The notes: generated by a model from the sequence alone, not told the origin. A stretch of DNA of 64,000 bases from Streptomyces inhibens (GCF_003389455.1 NZ_QUAC01000185.1:1-64000); one strand, 5' to 3'; positions 25,540 to 34,954 are shown, counted from the stretch's first letter. A program made the numbers and translations.

Positions 25540-26423
25540 CCCCATCGAGCCCGACGCCGGAGGACCCCATGCCCCCCACCCCGCCCGCCCGCTGTCTGTC
25601 GCAGTCCGCGCTCGCCGATCTCGCCGACGTACCCGCCACGAGCCGCTGGGTGCGCTCGGCCGGCACGCGCCTGCACATCCTTGACTACGGCGGCCCCGGC
25701 GTCCCGCTCATCGTGCTGCCCGGCATCACCAGTCCCGCGATCACGATGGACTTCGTGGCGCGTGAACTGACCGATCTCGTACGTCCGTTGGTCGTCGACA
25801 TCCGCGGGCGCGGGCTGTCCGACGACGGTGGTTCCTACGGCCTGGAGGAGTACGCCGAGGACACCGAGGCCGTCGTCACCGAGCTCGGACTCGACCGCCC
25901 GGTGCTCTTCGGGCACTCCATGGGCGCGCGCATCGCGGCCGTGACCGCCGTCCGGGGCAAGGTCGCGCTGCGGGGCACGGTGCTGGGCGACCCGCCGATG
26001 AGCGGACCGGGGCGCGGGCCCTACCCGACAACTCTGGACGCGTTCCTGGGCCAGCTGGCGCAGGCCGTGCGCGGTACGGACGCGGACGAGGTGGCCCGGG
26101 CGTGGCCGCGCTGGCCGCGTGCGGAACAGGAACTGCGGGCCCGCTGGCTGGCCAGCTGCGCGCAGGAGGCCGTCGTGGCCACCCACCGCGGCTTCGAGAG
26201 CGAGGACTTCTTCGACTGGTGGCCCTCGGTGCCGGGCCCCACGGCACTGCTGTACGGCGCGGACAGTCCCGTCGTCACCGCCGAGGGTGCGGCCGAGGCC
26301 GCCGGGCTGCACCAGACGGCCGCGCTCACCGAAATCCCGGACGCCGGCCACATGCTGTTCTGGGACAACCCGCCCGCCGCGCTCGCGGCGCTGCGCGAGG
26401 CGCTGCGCCCGATGCTGACCTGA
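25536..26423 (+). CDS. nicD: N-formylmaleamate deformylase (alpha/beta hydrolase)
   Basis: An alpha/beta hydrolase of 295 residues from ATG 25536. The nucleophile is Ser128 in GHSMGA, the oxyanion region is IVLPGITSPAITMDF and the catalytic His is in DAGHMLFWD. It would hydrolyse N-formylmaleamate to maleamate and formate. Two starts are reasonable: 25536, with AGGAG and an ATGA overlap to the previous gene, and 25569, with GGAGG. The second gives 284 residues and drops a Pro/Ser-rich tail. Confidence 0.85.
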   Translation: MTPSSPTPEDPMPPTPPARCLSQSALADLADVPATSRWVRSAGTRLHILDYGGPGVPLIVLPGITSPAITMDFVARELTDLVRPLVVDIRGRGLSDDGGSYGLEEYAEDTEAVVTELGLDRPVLFGHSMGARIAAVTAVRGKVALRGTVLGDPPMSGPGRGPYPTTLDAFLGQLAQAVRGTDADEVARAWPRWPRAEQELRARWLASCAQEAVVATHRGFESEDFFDWWPSVPGPTALLYGADSPVVTAEGAAEAAGLHQTAALTEIPDAGHMLFWDNPPAALAALREALRPMLT

Positions 26424-26501
26424 CGGCCGCCCGTGGGCCCCCTTCCCGGACCGTCCCGATCCGGCTGCCGAACCGGTCAAGAGCCGTGCTTAAGTGAGCT
26501 C

Positions 26502-26984
26502 ATGGCTGACGAAACCGCACCCTCGCCGTCCACACCGCCCCGGGCTCCCGCCGCGCTGACGGCCGCCCCCGGCTACCAGGTCCGGCGCCTCTACCAGGCG
26601 TATCTCGCGGTCTGGATCCGCGCGGTGGACCCGACGCTCACCGGGCCGCAGTTCGCGGTGCTGCAAGCGGTGGACGCGGCGCCGGGGCACGACCAGCGGT
26701 CGATGGCGTCGGCGGTGGCCCTGGACACGTCGACGATGGCGGACGTCGCCCGGCGGCTGGAGAAGCGGGGCCTGATCGTGCGCAGGACGGCCGCCGACGA
26801 CGGCCGCCGCAAGCTGCTCTATCTGACCGAGGAGGGCGAGCGGACCCTCCACGACGCGAACAGCCGCGCCCGCCGGCTCGACGAACGGCTCCTGGAGCCG
26901 TTCGGAGCCGAGGGGCGCGAAGAGATCGTGCATCTGCTCACGTCCCTCGCCGACCACTGGGAGGGACTGACCGAGGACGCGTAG
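26502..26984 (+). CDS. MarR-family regulator of the nicotinate cluster
   Basis: A 160-residue MarR protein with a winged-helix core: GPQFAVLQAVDAAPGHDQRS, TSTMADVARRLEKRGLI and the wing RRTAADDGRRKLLYLTEEG. It resembles NicR, the repressor of nicotinate genes in Pseudomonas, which responds to 6-hydroxynicotinate. It sits inside the operon between the deformylase and maleate isomerase genes. The ribosome binding site is weak. The sequence GCTTAAGTGAGC just before the ATG could be an autoregulatory half-palindrome, but this is speculative. Confidence 0.85.
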   Translation: MADETAPSPSTPPRAPAALTAAPGYQVRRLYQAYLAVWIRAVDPTLTGPQFAVLQAVDAAPGHDQRSMASAVALDTSTMADVARRLEKRGLIVRRTAADDGRRKLLYLTEEGERTLHDANSRARRLDERLLEPFGAEGREEIVHLLTSLADHWEGLTEDA

Positions 26985-27057
26985 CCCGTCCGCCGCGGCG
27001 GACCACGGGTCCTGGGTCGTCAACGACCGTACGTACACCGGACATCCGGAGGATCCC

Positions 27058-27828
27058 GTGACCGACCACCACATCGGCATGATCGTGCCCAGCTCGAACC
27101 TGACCATGGAGACGGAGCTGCCGCGCATGCTGCGCGAGCGCGAGGCCGTCCTCCCCGAGGACCGGTTCGTCTTCCACAGCAGCCGGATGCGTATGCAGCA
27201 TGTGACGCCCGAGCAGCTGCGCGCCATGAACGCGCAGACCGAGCGCGCGGCCCTGGAACTCGCCGACGCGCGGCCCGACGTGGTCGCCACGGCCTGCCTT
27301 GTGGCGATCATGGCCCAGGGCCCGGGGCACCACTGCACCGCCGAGGCCGAGATCACCGGCGTGCTCCGTTCCCAGGGCGCGCAGGCGCCGGTGGTCTCCA
27401 GCGCCGGGGCCCTGCTCGACGGCATCAAGGCCCTGGGGGCCGGGCGGGTCGCGATCATCACGCCGTACATGAAGCCGCTCACGCGCCTGGTCGCGGACTA
27501 CATCGAGGACGCGGGCATCGAGGTCGTGGACGCGCTGAGCCTGGAGGTCCCGGACAATCTGGCGGTCGCCCGCCTCGACCCCGCGGATCTGCGCGACCAC
27601 TGGCGGCGACTGGACCTGTCACGGGCCGACGCGCTCGTCCTGTCCGCGTGCGTCCAGATGCCGTCACTGCCGTCGCTCCAACCGGTGGAGGACGCGGCGG
27701 GCCTGCCGGTACTCTCGGCGGCCGCCGCCACGGCGTACCGCATCCTCACCGAACTGGACCTGCCCACGTTCGTCCCGGGCGCGGGCAGCCTGCTGAGCGG
27801 CGGTGTGCCCTGCCCCGCCGCGGCCTGA
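27058..27828 (+). CDS. nicE: Maleate cis-trans isomerase
   Basis: A 256-residue Asp/Glu racemase-superfamily protein. The pair of catalytic cysteines is Cys80 (ATACLVAIMAQGPG) and Cys198 (LSACVQMPSLPS), with the substrate-binding PSSN at residues 11-14. It isomerises maleate to fumarate, which enters the TCA cycle. GTG 27058 has CCGGAGG upstream. It is the last gene of the nicotinate cluster and converges with the mechanosensitive channel gene. Confidence 0.88.
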   Translation: MTDHHIGMIVPSSNLTMETELPRMLREREAVLPEDRFVFHSSRMRMQHVTPEQLRAMNAQTERAALELADARPDVVATACLVAIMAQGPGHHCTAEAEITGVLRSQGAQAPVVSSAGALLDGIKALGAGRVAIITPYMKPLTRLVADYIEDAGIEVVDALSLEVPDNLAVARLDPADLRDHWRRLDLSRADALVLSACVQMPSLPSLQPVEDAAGLPVLSAAAATAYRILTELDLPTFVPGAGSLLSGGVPCPAAA

Positions 27829-27918
27829 GCCGCTGCGGGACATCCTGGCATGCGCCGCTACTACTGACACACCAACCCCAGGTGCCCTGATGCCCTGATG
27901 ACAAGGACCGGCGCAGAG

Positions 27919-27957
27919 GCCGAGGGCCGACCCGCTACCAGGCAGGCGACCCTCGGC
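27919..27957. terminator. Hairpin between convergent nicE and mscS-like genes
   Basis: GCCGAGGG pairs with CCCTCGGC across a 23-base loop. It lies in the 190-bp gap between two convergent stops, with no T-run, as is common in high-GC actinobacteria. Confidence 0.4.
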
Positions 27958-28017
27958 ATACGTCTCTTCGCGTTCTGTCAGGCACGCCGTGCACCGCGCC
28001 CGCACCGCCCGCTCGGC

Positions 28018-29094
28018 CTACGGCACCAGGTCCGACGTTCCCCGCTGGTGCGGAATCGCGACCTCGTCGGACTGCTGCAGTGCCACGGTCCGCGTCGGGG
28101 CGGGAATCCTGATGCCCTCGGCCCGGTACCGCTGGTGCAGGCGCTTGATGAACTCGTGCTTGATCCGGTACTGGTCACTGAATTCGCCGACGCCGAGGAT
28201 CACCGTGAAGCTGATCCTGGAGTCTCCGAACGTGTGGAAGCGGACGGCCGGTTCATGGTCGGGGAGAGCACCGCTGACGTCGGTCATCACGCTCTTGACG
28301 ACCTCGGTGGTGACCCGCTCGACGTGTTCGAGATCGCTGTCGTAGCCGACCCCCACCTGCACCAGGATCGACAACTGCTGTTCCGGCCGGGTGAAGTTGG
28401 TCATGTTGGTGCCGGCCAGCTGGGCGTTGGGGATGATCACCAGGTTGTTGGAGAGCTGGCGCACCACGGTGTTTCGCCAGTTGATGTCGACGACATAGCC
28501 CTCCTCGCCACTGCTGAGCCGGATGTAGTCACCGGGCTGCACCGTCTTCGAGGCGAGGACGTGCACACCAGCGAAGAGGTTGGCGAGGGTGTCCTGCAGC
28601 GCCAGGGCTACCGCGAGGCCACCCACACCCAGCGCGGTGAGCAGCGGGGCTATGGAGATGCCCAGGGTCTGCAACACGACGAGAAAGCCCATCGCCAGCA
28701 CCACGATGCGCGTGATGTTGGCAAAGATGGTGGCCGATCCCGCCACCCCGGATCTGGACTGTGCCAGGGACTTCACCAGTCCGGTGATCACCCGGGCCGC
28801 GGTGAGCGTGCCGACCAGGATGAGCAGCACGGTCAGCGTCCGGTTGACGTTGCGTCCGACCGTCGGCGTCAGCGGCAGCGCCGCGGTGGCCGCCGCCAGC
28901 CCGGCGCATATCGCCGCCCAGGGCACCACGGACCGCAGCGCATCCACGATGACGTCGTCCCCGCTCCACCGCGTCCGGTGCGCGTGCTTGGCCAGCCACC
29001 GCAGGGCCGCGCGCAAGAACAGGCCGGCCACGATACCGGCGGCCAGCGCGGCCCCCGCGACGATCAAGTCATGCAGTGTGAGGGCACGGTTCAC
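28018..29094 (-). CDS. MscS-family mechanosensitive ion channel
   Basis: A 358-residue membrane protein. Several transmembrane segments precede the MscS core (GVGGLAVALALQDTLANLFA, the pore helix) and the beta domain (VQPGDYIRLSSGEEGYVVDI, NLVIIPNAQLAGTNMTNF). It should open under membrane tension and release solutes during osmotic downshift. GTG 29094 has GGGAG at seven bases and begins the first membrane helix at once. The open frame extends to 29250 without similarity. It stands alone between the nicotinate cluster and a degraded region. Confidence 0.85.
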   Translation of the reverse strand: MNRALTLHDLIVAGAALAAGIVAGLFLRAALRWLAKHAHRTRWSGDDVIVDALRSVVPWAAICAGLAAATAALPLTPTVGRNVNRTLTVLLILVGTLTAARVITGLVKSLAQSRSGVAGSATIFANITRIVVLAMGFLVVLQTLGISIAPLLTALGVGGLAVALALQDTLANLFAGVHVLASKTVQPGDYIRLSSGEEGYVVDINWRNTVVRQLSNNLVIIPNAQLAGTNMTNFTRPEQQLSILVQVGVGYDSDLEHVERVTTEVVKSVMTDVSGALPDHEPAVRFHTFGDSRISFTVILGVGEFSDQYRIKHEFIKRLHQRYRAEGIRIPAPTRTVALQQSDEVAIPHQRGTSDLVP

Positions 29095-29500
29095 CGGCCG
29101 GCTCCCACTGCCCGGAGGAACAGCTCTTCCGAGCACCGGATGTAATGTTTCGTCACCTTGACACCTGCTTGTCTCTAGGACTGTGAATGCACCGAGACGT
29201 CCGCGGACGCCCCGACACAAGCTGCCATCCTGCCGCACGCGGCGCGGCACGCAGCGGGTACCCCAGGAGGGAACCTCTGCCAGCTCGTTGGTGGGGGTGA
29301 GGCACTCGCTTCCCGGGGCGTCGGCACACCTGAGACCACCCCTGAAAGCTCATCGGCCAGCGGCGGCATGGTGGCCCAGAGCTCACCGCAGTCACCGAAC
29401 GTGAGCGCTGACCGCGGAAGCACGACGGACGGCCGACGCGGGCCAGATGCCCAGGCAAGCACCTTGCTTGCGTCGCCTCGCCCTCCCTCTGGAGATCCCC
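29095..29500. other. Gene-free spacer, 406 bp
   Basis: No convincing reading frame was seen. It separates the divergent mechanosensitive channel gene and a broken Rossmann-fold gene. A TTGACA hexamer lies near 29158, but no -10 box at normal spacing could be recognised. Confidence 0.4.
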
Positions 29501-29997
29501 GTGACGACCTTTGTCACCGTTGCCACCTGCTACGCCTGCACTCACATCGCCACCGCCCTGCGCCGCGCGAGCCATACCGACCTGAGCCTGACCCGCGACA
29601 CCAGCAGCCCTCGCGCCCGCGCCCCGGCCGCCGCCGGCATCCGGCCCGTAGCCGGCGACATCACCGACCCCGACACCTACCGGCACCATGTGGAAGACGC
29701 CGACACGGTGGTGCACACCGTGCTGGACATGAACTACCCCGTCGGCACCGACACGAAGCTGTTCGCCAAGCTGCGTGCCGCCCAGGACCGCACCGGCCGC
29801 ACCCGCCACCTCATCTACACCACCGGGGTGTCCAGTTACGGCCGCACCGGCATATCGCTGCTGGACGAGGAGCCCCCGGGACAATCCCGACAGCCCGCAG
29901 CACCATCGCCGCAACCATCGCCCATCTCACCGGCGACGGCCGACTCCCTATCACCGACACCACCCTCACGATCAACGACGGCGGCCTGAATTCCTGA
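29501..29997 (+). pseudogene. Broken NAD(P)-binding epimerase/SDR-like gene
   Basis: From GTG 29501 the frame gives a short Rossmann-like protein: GIRPVAGDITDPDTYRHHV, then HLIYTTGVSSYGRTG. The normally invariant GxxGxxG at the N-terminus reads VATCYACT, so the dinucleotide site is lost. After about 125 residues the frame changes; the end of an SDR-type domain (LTGDGRLPITDTTLTINDGG) is found in another frame up to the stop at 29997. The gene therefore seems to be both internally deleted and frameshifted. Confidence 0.55.
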
Positions 29998-30057
29998 ACC
30001 GGCGGGCCACGCCTGAGGGGTCCACAGCATCCCCTGCCTGCGGCCCTGCGGTCAGGG

Positions 30058-31614
30058 TCAGGCGGGCGCCGGGAGGTCGCGGATCATGTCCGCCGCCTTC
30101 TCAGCGATCATGATCGTGGGAGCGTTGGTGTTGCCCCGCACCACGGTGGGCATCACAGACGCGTCCACCACCCGCAGGCCGCTCACACCGTGCACCCTGA
30201 GCCGGGAGTCGACCACCGGACCGATGGAGCAGGTGCCCGCCGGGTGGTAGAGGGTCTGCAGCTCGCGCCGGGCGAAGTCCAGCAGGCCGGCGTCCGTCAG
30301 GGAGTCGGGGACGCGGAAGTCGGCCCTGCGGTGCTTGCGCAGGCTCGGCTGGTCGGCGATGTCCAGCAGGATCCTTACGGCCCTGACCATCGTGGCGCGG
30401 TCCTCCTCGGTGGTCAGGTAGTTGTGCAGGATGTGCGGCTTTGCGCTGGGGATCGCGGACCGCAAGGAGACCTTGCCTCGGCTGGTGGGGGTGAGCAGGA
30501 CCGCGCCGAACATGAAGGCGTGGTCGAAGACGGGGCTGATGCCCTCCTCGTGGAACATCACCGGGGTGGCGTGCACCTGAATGTCAGGGGCGTCGAGGTC
30601 TTCGCGGGTTCGGTGGAATCCCCCGGCCTCACCCACGTTGGAGGTGAGCGGGCCGCGGCCCTCGTCCTCCAGCATGCGCACGTTGTCCGGTGTCTCGGCG
30701 GTCAGCAGCGATTCGGTGTCGGTCAGATAGGAGAGGCCGACGTGCGCGTGGTCCTGCAGGTTCTCCCCCACCGGGAGGTCCACCCGGGCGTCGATGCCAC
30801 GGGCCACCAGTTCATCGGCGGCGCCGATGCCGGAAAGCATGAGCAGTTGCGGGGAGTTGTAGGCACCTGCCGACAGCACCACTTCCCGTTCCGCGTGCCG
30901 TCGCAGCAGTTCACCGCCCCGCTCCAGCTCGACACCGGTCGCGCGATCACCGTCGAACAGCACGCGGGTGCACTGCGTTCCGGTGAGCACTTCGAGGTTC
31001 GGCCGGGCGAGGGCCGGTCGCAGATACGCGACGGCCGTGCTGCAGCGCAGACCGTCTCGCTGGGTGAGGTGGTAGTAGCCGACGCCGTCCTGTTCGGGCC
31101 CGTTGAAGTCGGCGGTGTAGGGGTGGCCGGCCTCTTGTGCTGCAGCCACGTAGGCAGCCATCAGCGGATGCCGGGAACGGCCCTCGCTGACCGTGAGCGG
31201 CCCGCCGCCGGCGTGCCACGGGGACGTGCGCCCCTGGAAGTCCTCGGCGCGCAGGAAGTACGGGAGGACGTCGTCCCAGCTCCACCGCTCGGCGCCGGCA
31301 GCGGCCCAGGCGTCGTAGTCGCGTCGGTTGCCCCGGATGTAGATCATGGCGTTCATCGACGACGATCCCCCGAGCATTCGGCCCCGGGGCAGGAACCGGC
31401 GCCGGCCGTCGAGGCCCGGCTCGCAGTCGCTGAGGTAGCTCCAGTCGTACTTCGTCTGGAACAGCTTGCTGAAGGCGGCCGGTACGTGGATCTCCTGGGC
31501 GTCGTCCACCGGCCCGGCCTCGACGAGCAGAACGCGGATGTCCGCGTCCTCGGTGAGCCGGGCTGCCAGAACGCATCCCGCCGACCCGGCACCCACGATG
31601 ATGTAGTCGTACAC
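30058..31614 (-). CDS. GMC-family FAD-dependent oxidoreductase (choline dehydrogenase-like)
   Basis: A 518-residue glucose-methanol-choline oxidoreductase. The FAD motif [10 protein letters not shown] is near residue 8, followed by [15 protein letters not shown] and the GMC signature [15 protein letters not shown]. The active-site His lies in HPAGTCSIG and the conserved Asn in [19 protein letters not shown]. It would oxidise an alcohol to an aldehyde using FAD; the substrate cannot be told, and choline is only one option. GTG 31614 has GAGGGGG just upstream. No betaine aldehyde dehydrogenase or transporter gene is adjacent, and it stands alone among broken genes. Confidence 0.88.
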   Translation of the reverse strand: MYDYIIVGAGSAGCVLAARLTEDADIRVLLVEAGPVDDAQEIHVPAAFSKLFQTKYDWSYLSDCEPGLDGRRRFLPRGRMLGGSSSMNAMIYIRGNRRDYDAWAAAGAERWSWDDVLPYFLRAEDFQGRTSPWHAGGGPLTVSEGRSRHPLMAAYVAAAQEAGHPYTADFNGPEQDGVGYYHLTQRDGLRCSTAVAYLRPALARPNLEVLTGTQCTRVLFDGDRATGVELERGGELLRRHAEREVVLSAGAYNSPQLLMLSGIGAADELVARGIDARVDLPVGENLQDHAHVGLSYLTDTESLLTAETPDNVRMLEDEGRGPLTSNVGEAGGFHRTREDLDAPDIQVHATPVMFHEEGISPVFDHAFMFGAVLLTPTSRGKVSLRSAIPSAKPHILHNYLTTEEDRATMVRAVRILLDIADQPSLRKHRRADFRVPDSLTDAGLLDFARRELQTLYHPAGTCSIGPVVDSRLRVHGVSGLRVVDASVMPTVVRGNTNAPTIMIAEKAADMIRDLPAPA

Positions 31615-31739
31615 CCATCCCCCTCACCCAGCACCCTGCGGACCTCTCCACCCAAGCCGTATCGGCACGTCCGCTCACACCGTGAAACCAGCCATTGTCG
31701 ATCGTTCCGCCGACGGCCCGTGCGGCTCCGTCCTCGGGG

Positions 31740-32105
31740 CGGGCACCGTACTTTCCGACCGCCGCCCTCGCCCCCGCCATGGCCGAAACGGGCGGCGGAG
31801 CGATCAACAACCTCGGTTCGCGAATCGCTCGGCTGGGCATCCCTGTCGCGGCCCTCTACAGCTCCAGCAAGGGAGCGGCGGAGACGCTGACCCGGGCCTG
31901 GGCCTGGGCCGCCGGGTTCGGGCCGTCCGGCGTACGCGCCAACGCGATCTCCCCGGGCGTGGTGCGTGCGCCTGCGCCCGACGAGACCGAGGCGCGCACC
32001 CCGGCGACGTCATGATGAAGGGAACCCCGGCCGGCCGCGTCGGCAGCCTGGAGGCCATCGCGAACGCGGCGGTGTACCCGGCGGGCGACGAGTCCGCGTT
32101 CGTAC
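31740..32105 (+). pseudogene. SDR oxidoreductase remnant
   Basis: The fragment contains the SDR active-site motif YSSSKGA and VRANAISPGVV, so it is the second half of a short-chain dehydrogenase. The N-terminal cofactor-binding half is missing. A frameshift lies near 32010, after which TPAGRVGSLEAIANAAVYPA appears in another frame. The final DGG-type C-terminus is lost. Confidence 0.7.
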
Positions 32106-32290
32106 AGCCGCCGCATCCTCCGCAACCGCCGCAACTGCTGCCTCCGCAGCCGGAGGAGGCGTTCCAGGACGTCAGCACGAACGAGACGACGACCAGGGCG
32201 GCGAGGATCCAGCTCCCCGCGACCGGGGCGAAGGCCGTCGGGACACGGCTTTCCGCCGGCGCTCGGCGTCGGGAACGGTCCAGGTCGCGA
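32104..32290 (-). pseudogene. Fragment of a membrane protein with a Cys/Gly-rich tail
   Basis: On the minus strand a hydrophobic segment (GSWILAALVVVSFVLTSW) is followed by GCGGSSCGGCGGCGGC. Such a tail is typical of actinobacterial TIGR04222-type membrane proteins. The upstream domain and a start codon are missing (a stop lies shortly upstream), and the frame then reads on into the antisense of the SDR remnant. It is probably the 3' end of a deleted gene. The surrounding 32106-32479 holds no other gene. Confidence 0.35.
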
Positions 32291-32479
32291 CGCCACCATC
32301 AGGTATCGCCGCCGCGGGCAGGTACTTGACGTAGTCAAGTCACGGCGCCGGCCTGCGGAAACGCGGGTCGGTGCCTGTGCCGCTCGCGAGAAGCCGATGC
32401 CCAGGACGGCGACCCTCAAGTGGCCCACGCCAGTCGACCTTCCCTTTCAGCGGACCGTCCCTTCAGTGGACCGTCACCT

Positions 32480-33433
32480 TCAGCGGACCGTCACCTTCAT
32501 GATGCGGCCGGAGGCTTCGACGACGAACAGCTCACGCCGCGGATCGTGGTCGCCGAAGCCGCGGGGTACGCGGACGCTGGAGGGCATACGCAGACCGGTC
32601 GCCAGGACACAGGATCCGCCGGTCTTCGGGTCCACCCGGATGAGTTCGCCATCGCGGAAGCTGGCGACCACCAGGTCGCCACCGAAGGAGGTGAGGTCGT
32701 CAAGGACCTTGGCATCCCAGGGGTTTGGGCTGAGTTCGGTGACCGTGGTGTGGCGGGCCGGGTCGTTCAGGGGGATGCGTACGACGGGTGACGCGGTGCT
32801 GGTGATGACACTCGCGTACAGCTGGTCGCCGACGATCTCCAGGCCGTTGGTGCCGAAGACGGAAGCGGCCCGCGTCCACTGCTCGTCCTTTGTACCGTCC
32901 GGGCGGATCTTGAGGATGCCGGTGGCCAGCTCGCGGCTGACGTAGAAGTTGCCGGCGGCGTCGATGGCAAGGCCGTTGATGCCGGATATCCCGTCGACGA
33001 CCTTCTCGGGTTCCGGATGGGCGGCGGTCGGGTCGAAACGAACGATGCCGCCGCCTAATCCCGAAGTCAGCGGATTCACACCGAAGTTGACGTACATGAA
33101 TCCGTCCGGTCCGCGTCGGATACCGCCGGGACCGTTCACCGGGAAGCTGGTCTTGAGCGTGCCGTCGGGGGCATAGCCCTCTACCCGGTGCTTGGCAATA
33201 TGCGCGACCCAGAGGGTGCCGTGCCCGTCGAATTCCAGGTTTTCGCGCCAGTCCAGGAGCGGTACGCCCCCTTCGCGGAACACCTCCACACTCACACGCT
33301 GCGTGCACGGCTTCAGGGCCGTGCGCGCCGAGGCCCGCGCCTCGGTTGCCGCCACCGGCGTCTGCGTACCGGCGACCAACAGCGCTGACATCAGACCTGC
33401 CGCCGCGGCCGTACCAAACCCACGTATCGTCAT
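32480..33433 (-). CDS. Secreted SMP-30/NHL-type beta-propeller protein
   Basis: A 317-residue exported protein with an N-terminal signal (MTIRGFGTAAAAGLMSALLV, cleavage likely after ATEARA). The repeats resemble SMP-30/gluconolactonase and NHL propellers: LEFDGHGTLWVAHIAKHRVE, GINGLAIDAAGNFYVSREL and VFGTNGLEIVGDQLYAS. The start at 33433 is favoured over ATG 33448 by GGGAGG seven bases upstream. It may be an extracellular lactonase or a sugar- or polymer-binding protein; catalytic metal ligands could not be assigned. No operon partner is seen. Confidence 0.8.
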   Translation of the reverse strand: MTIRGFGTAAAAGLMSALLVAGTQTPVAATEARASARTALKPCTQRVSVEVFREGGVPLLDWRENLEFDGHGTLWVAHIAKHRVEGYAPDGTLKTSFPVNGPGGIRRGPDGFMYVNFGVNPLTSGLGGGIVRFDPTAAHPEPEKVVDGISGINGLAIDAAGNFYVSRELATGILKIRPDGTKDEQWTRAASVFGTNGLEIVGDQLYASVITSTASPVVRIPLNDPARHTTVTELSPNPWDAKVLDDLTSFGGDLVVASFRDGELIRVDPKTGGSCVLATGLRMPSSVRVPRGFGDHDPRRELFVVEASGRIMKVTVR

Positions 33434-33529
33434 CCCGCTACCTCCCATTGACCAGAAATTCGTTTATCCCTGGAGAGCTGAGCCGTCCGGCATTCTCTCG
33501 TCAGAGTGCTGTGGCTTGAGCGTTCAGGT

Positions 33530-33873
33530 TCACATCCAGGTGGCGATTGGCTTGTCTTTATCGTCCGGCGTCCACTCGACGGCGGTTGGCGCGCCCGTAC
33601 CGTTGTCGGCGAGGAAGATGACGCAGCCCTCGATGCTCCGCCCCTTCGTCGCCTTCTTGAATTCCGCACTATCGGCGGTCGTGCACCTGCCGAACCCCCG
33701 GGTGGCCGGCTTCAACGAATCGCTGAAGTCGAGAGACGGCAGCACGTTGCGGCGGCGGTTGAGGCGGCGGGCTCCGCCACGCTCGTTCTACTGCCCGGCG
33801 CCGGCAAGCCGAGAACGAGAAGGGCAGCGCAGCGAAGGAGAGCGCAGCGGAACAGCCCCGGCCCAGTGTGCAT
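33530..33873 (-). pseudogene. Small secreted protein split by a frameshift
   Basis: From ATG 33873 the frame begins MHTGPGLFRCALLRCAALLV, a good signal peptide. It then runs into low-quality sequence after about 40 residues. In another frame a protein-like C-terminal part follows (NVLPSLDFSDSLKPATRG, then CTTADSAEFKKATKGRS and a final ATWM) up to 33530. Joined, they would make a secreted protein of roughly 110 residues of unknown function. A single indel near 33740-33790 would explain the break. Confidence 0.45.
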
Positions 33874-33900
33874 GACGGAACGCCCAAGTTGAAGCAACTT

Positions 33901-33919
33901 TCTAGAATGATCTTCTAGA
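33901..33919. promoter_or_regulatory. Perfect inverted repeat before the SDR gene (candidate TetR operator)
   Basis: TCTAGAA-TGATC-TTCTAGA is a 7-bp perfect inverted repeat with a 5-base spacer, followed by a further CTCTAGAG half-site at 33924-33931. It ends about 20 bases before the SDR start codon. A related sequence lies upstream of the TetR gene at 35880. Confidence 0.55.
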
Positions 33920-33939
33920 TATGCTCTAGAGTGCCGGCC

Positions 33940-34764
33940 ATGAAGGACGTCACTACGGCGGTAGTCACCGGCGGCAACCGCGGCATCGGGTACGCGGTGG
34001 CCGCCGAACTCGTCCGGCGGAACTACCATGTTGTGCTGGTCACACGGGATCGGGAGCGGGGCGAACGGGCGGCTGCGGCGCTGGGCGGATCGGCCGACCT
34101 GGTGGTCGGCGATCTGTCCGTGCTGTCCGAGGTGCGATCGGTGGCGGACGGGCTGCTACGGCAGTGCGGGCACATCGACGTACTGGTGCACAACGCGGGA
34201 ATCTGGCCGTCCCGGTTGGTGCACACACCGGACGGGTTGGAGCGGGCCTTCGTCGTAAATCATCTGGCGCCGTTTCTCCTCAATCACCTGCTGGAGGAGC
34301 GACTGCTGGCGAACCGGACCCGGGTGGTCCAAGTCAGTGCCGGCCTGTACATCAAGGGGCGGCTCGATCTGAACCGGACTCCCGTCGGAGCCGACTTCCA
34401 CCAGATGCGCACCTACTGCACCACCAAACTCGCCAACCTCCTCATGGTCCCGCTCTTCGCCAGACGTTGGCAGGGAGCGGGCGTGCATATCGACGCGGTA
34501 CACCCGGGCGTGATCAGGACCGACCTCGGAGACCCCGGCGGGGTGCGGGGCCTGCTGCTCAAGGCGGTGAAGCGCTCCTGGGCCGCACCAGGGCAAGGCG
34601 CCGCCCCCGTGGTCCGGCTCGCTCTCTCATCCGGTGGCCCGTCCGGCCGATACTTCGACGTCGACCAGCAGGTACCCCTTGAGCCCATCGCGGCCGATCC
34701 GGCCATGGCGGAGCGGGTGTGGGACCAGGCGATGACGCTGACGGGACTCAGTGGTGTCGCCTAA
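33940..34764 (+). CDS. SDR-family NAD(P)-dependent oxidoreductase
   Basis: A 274-residue classical-type short-chain dehydrogenase similar to retinol dehydrogenase/WW-domain oxidoreductase-like proteins. The cofactor motif TGGNRGIG is at residues 10-17, NNAG is replaced by VHNAG, and the catalytic Tyr-X3-Lys is YCTTK. The start is ATG 33940 (GTG 33931 is also possible); neither has a strong ribosome binding site. It is likely controlled by the TetR gene 470 bp downstream, because similar TCTAGAA-type sites precede both. The substrate is unknown. Confidence 0.85.
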   Translation: MKDVTTAVVTGGNRGIGYAVAAELVRRNYHVVLVTRDRERGERAAAALGGSADLVVGDLSVLSEVRSVADGLLRQCGHIDVLVHNAGIWPSRLVHTPDGLERAFVVNHLAPFLLNHLLEERLLANRTRVVQVSAGLYIKGRLDLNRTPVGADFHQMRTYCTTKLANLLMVPLFARRWQGAGVHIDAVHPGVIRTDLGDPGGVRGLLLKAVKRSWAAPGQGAAPVVRLALSSGGPSGRYFDVDQQVPLEPIAADPAMAERVWDQAMTLTGLSGVA

Positions 34765-34864
34765 GCGGCAGCCGAGGAAGGCCACCCCGCCGCCCAGAGC
34801 GCGATGACAAGGGAGCGCGCGGCGGCAAGCGAGGACACGGCGGCACCGCAGGACGCGACGACGA

Positions 34865-34954
34865 CAACCGAGAGCGCGACGGCAACCGAGAGCGCGACGG
34901 CAACGGAGGACGCGACGACAACGGAGGACGCGACGACAACGGAGGACGCGACGA
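34865..34954. repeat. Five-copy 18-bp tandem repeat
   Basis: Five units of 18 bp occur in a row: two of the type CAACCGAGAGCGCGACGG and three of CAACGGAGGACGCGACGA. An 18-base unit keeps a reading frame, and one forward frame reads as TESATA/TEDATT repeats. No supported gene encloses it. The region 34765-35236 between the SDR and TetR genes is otherwise gene-free. Confidence 0.8.
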
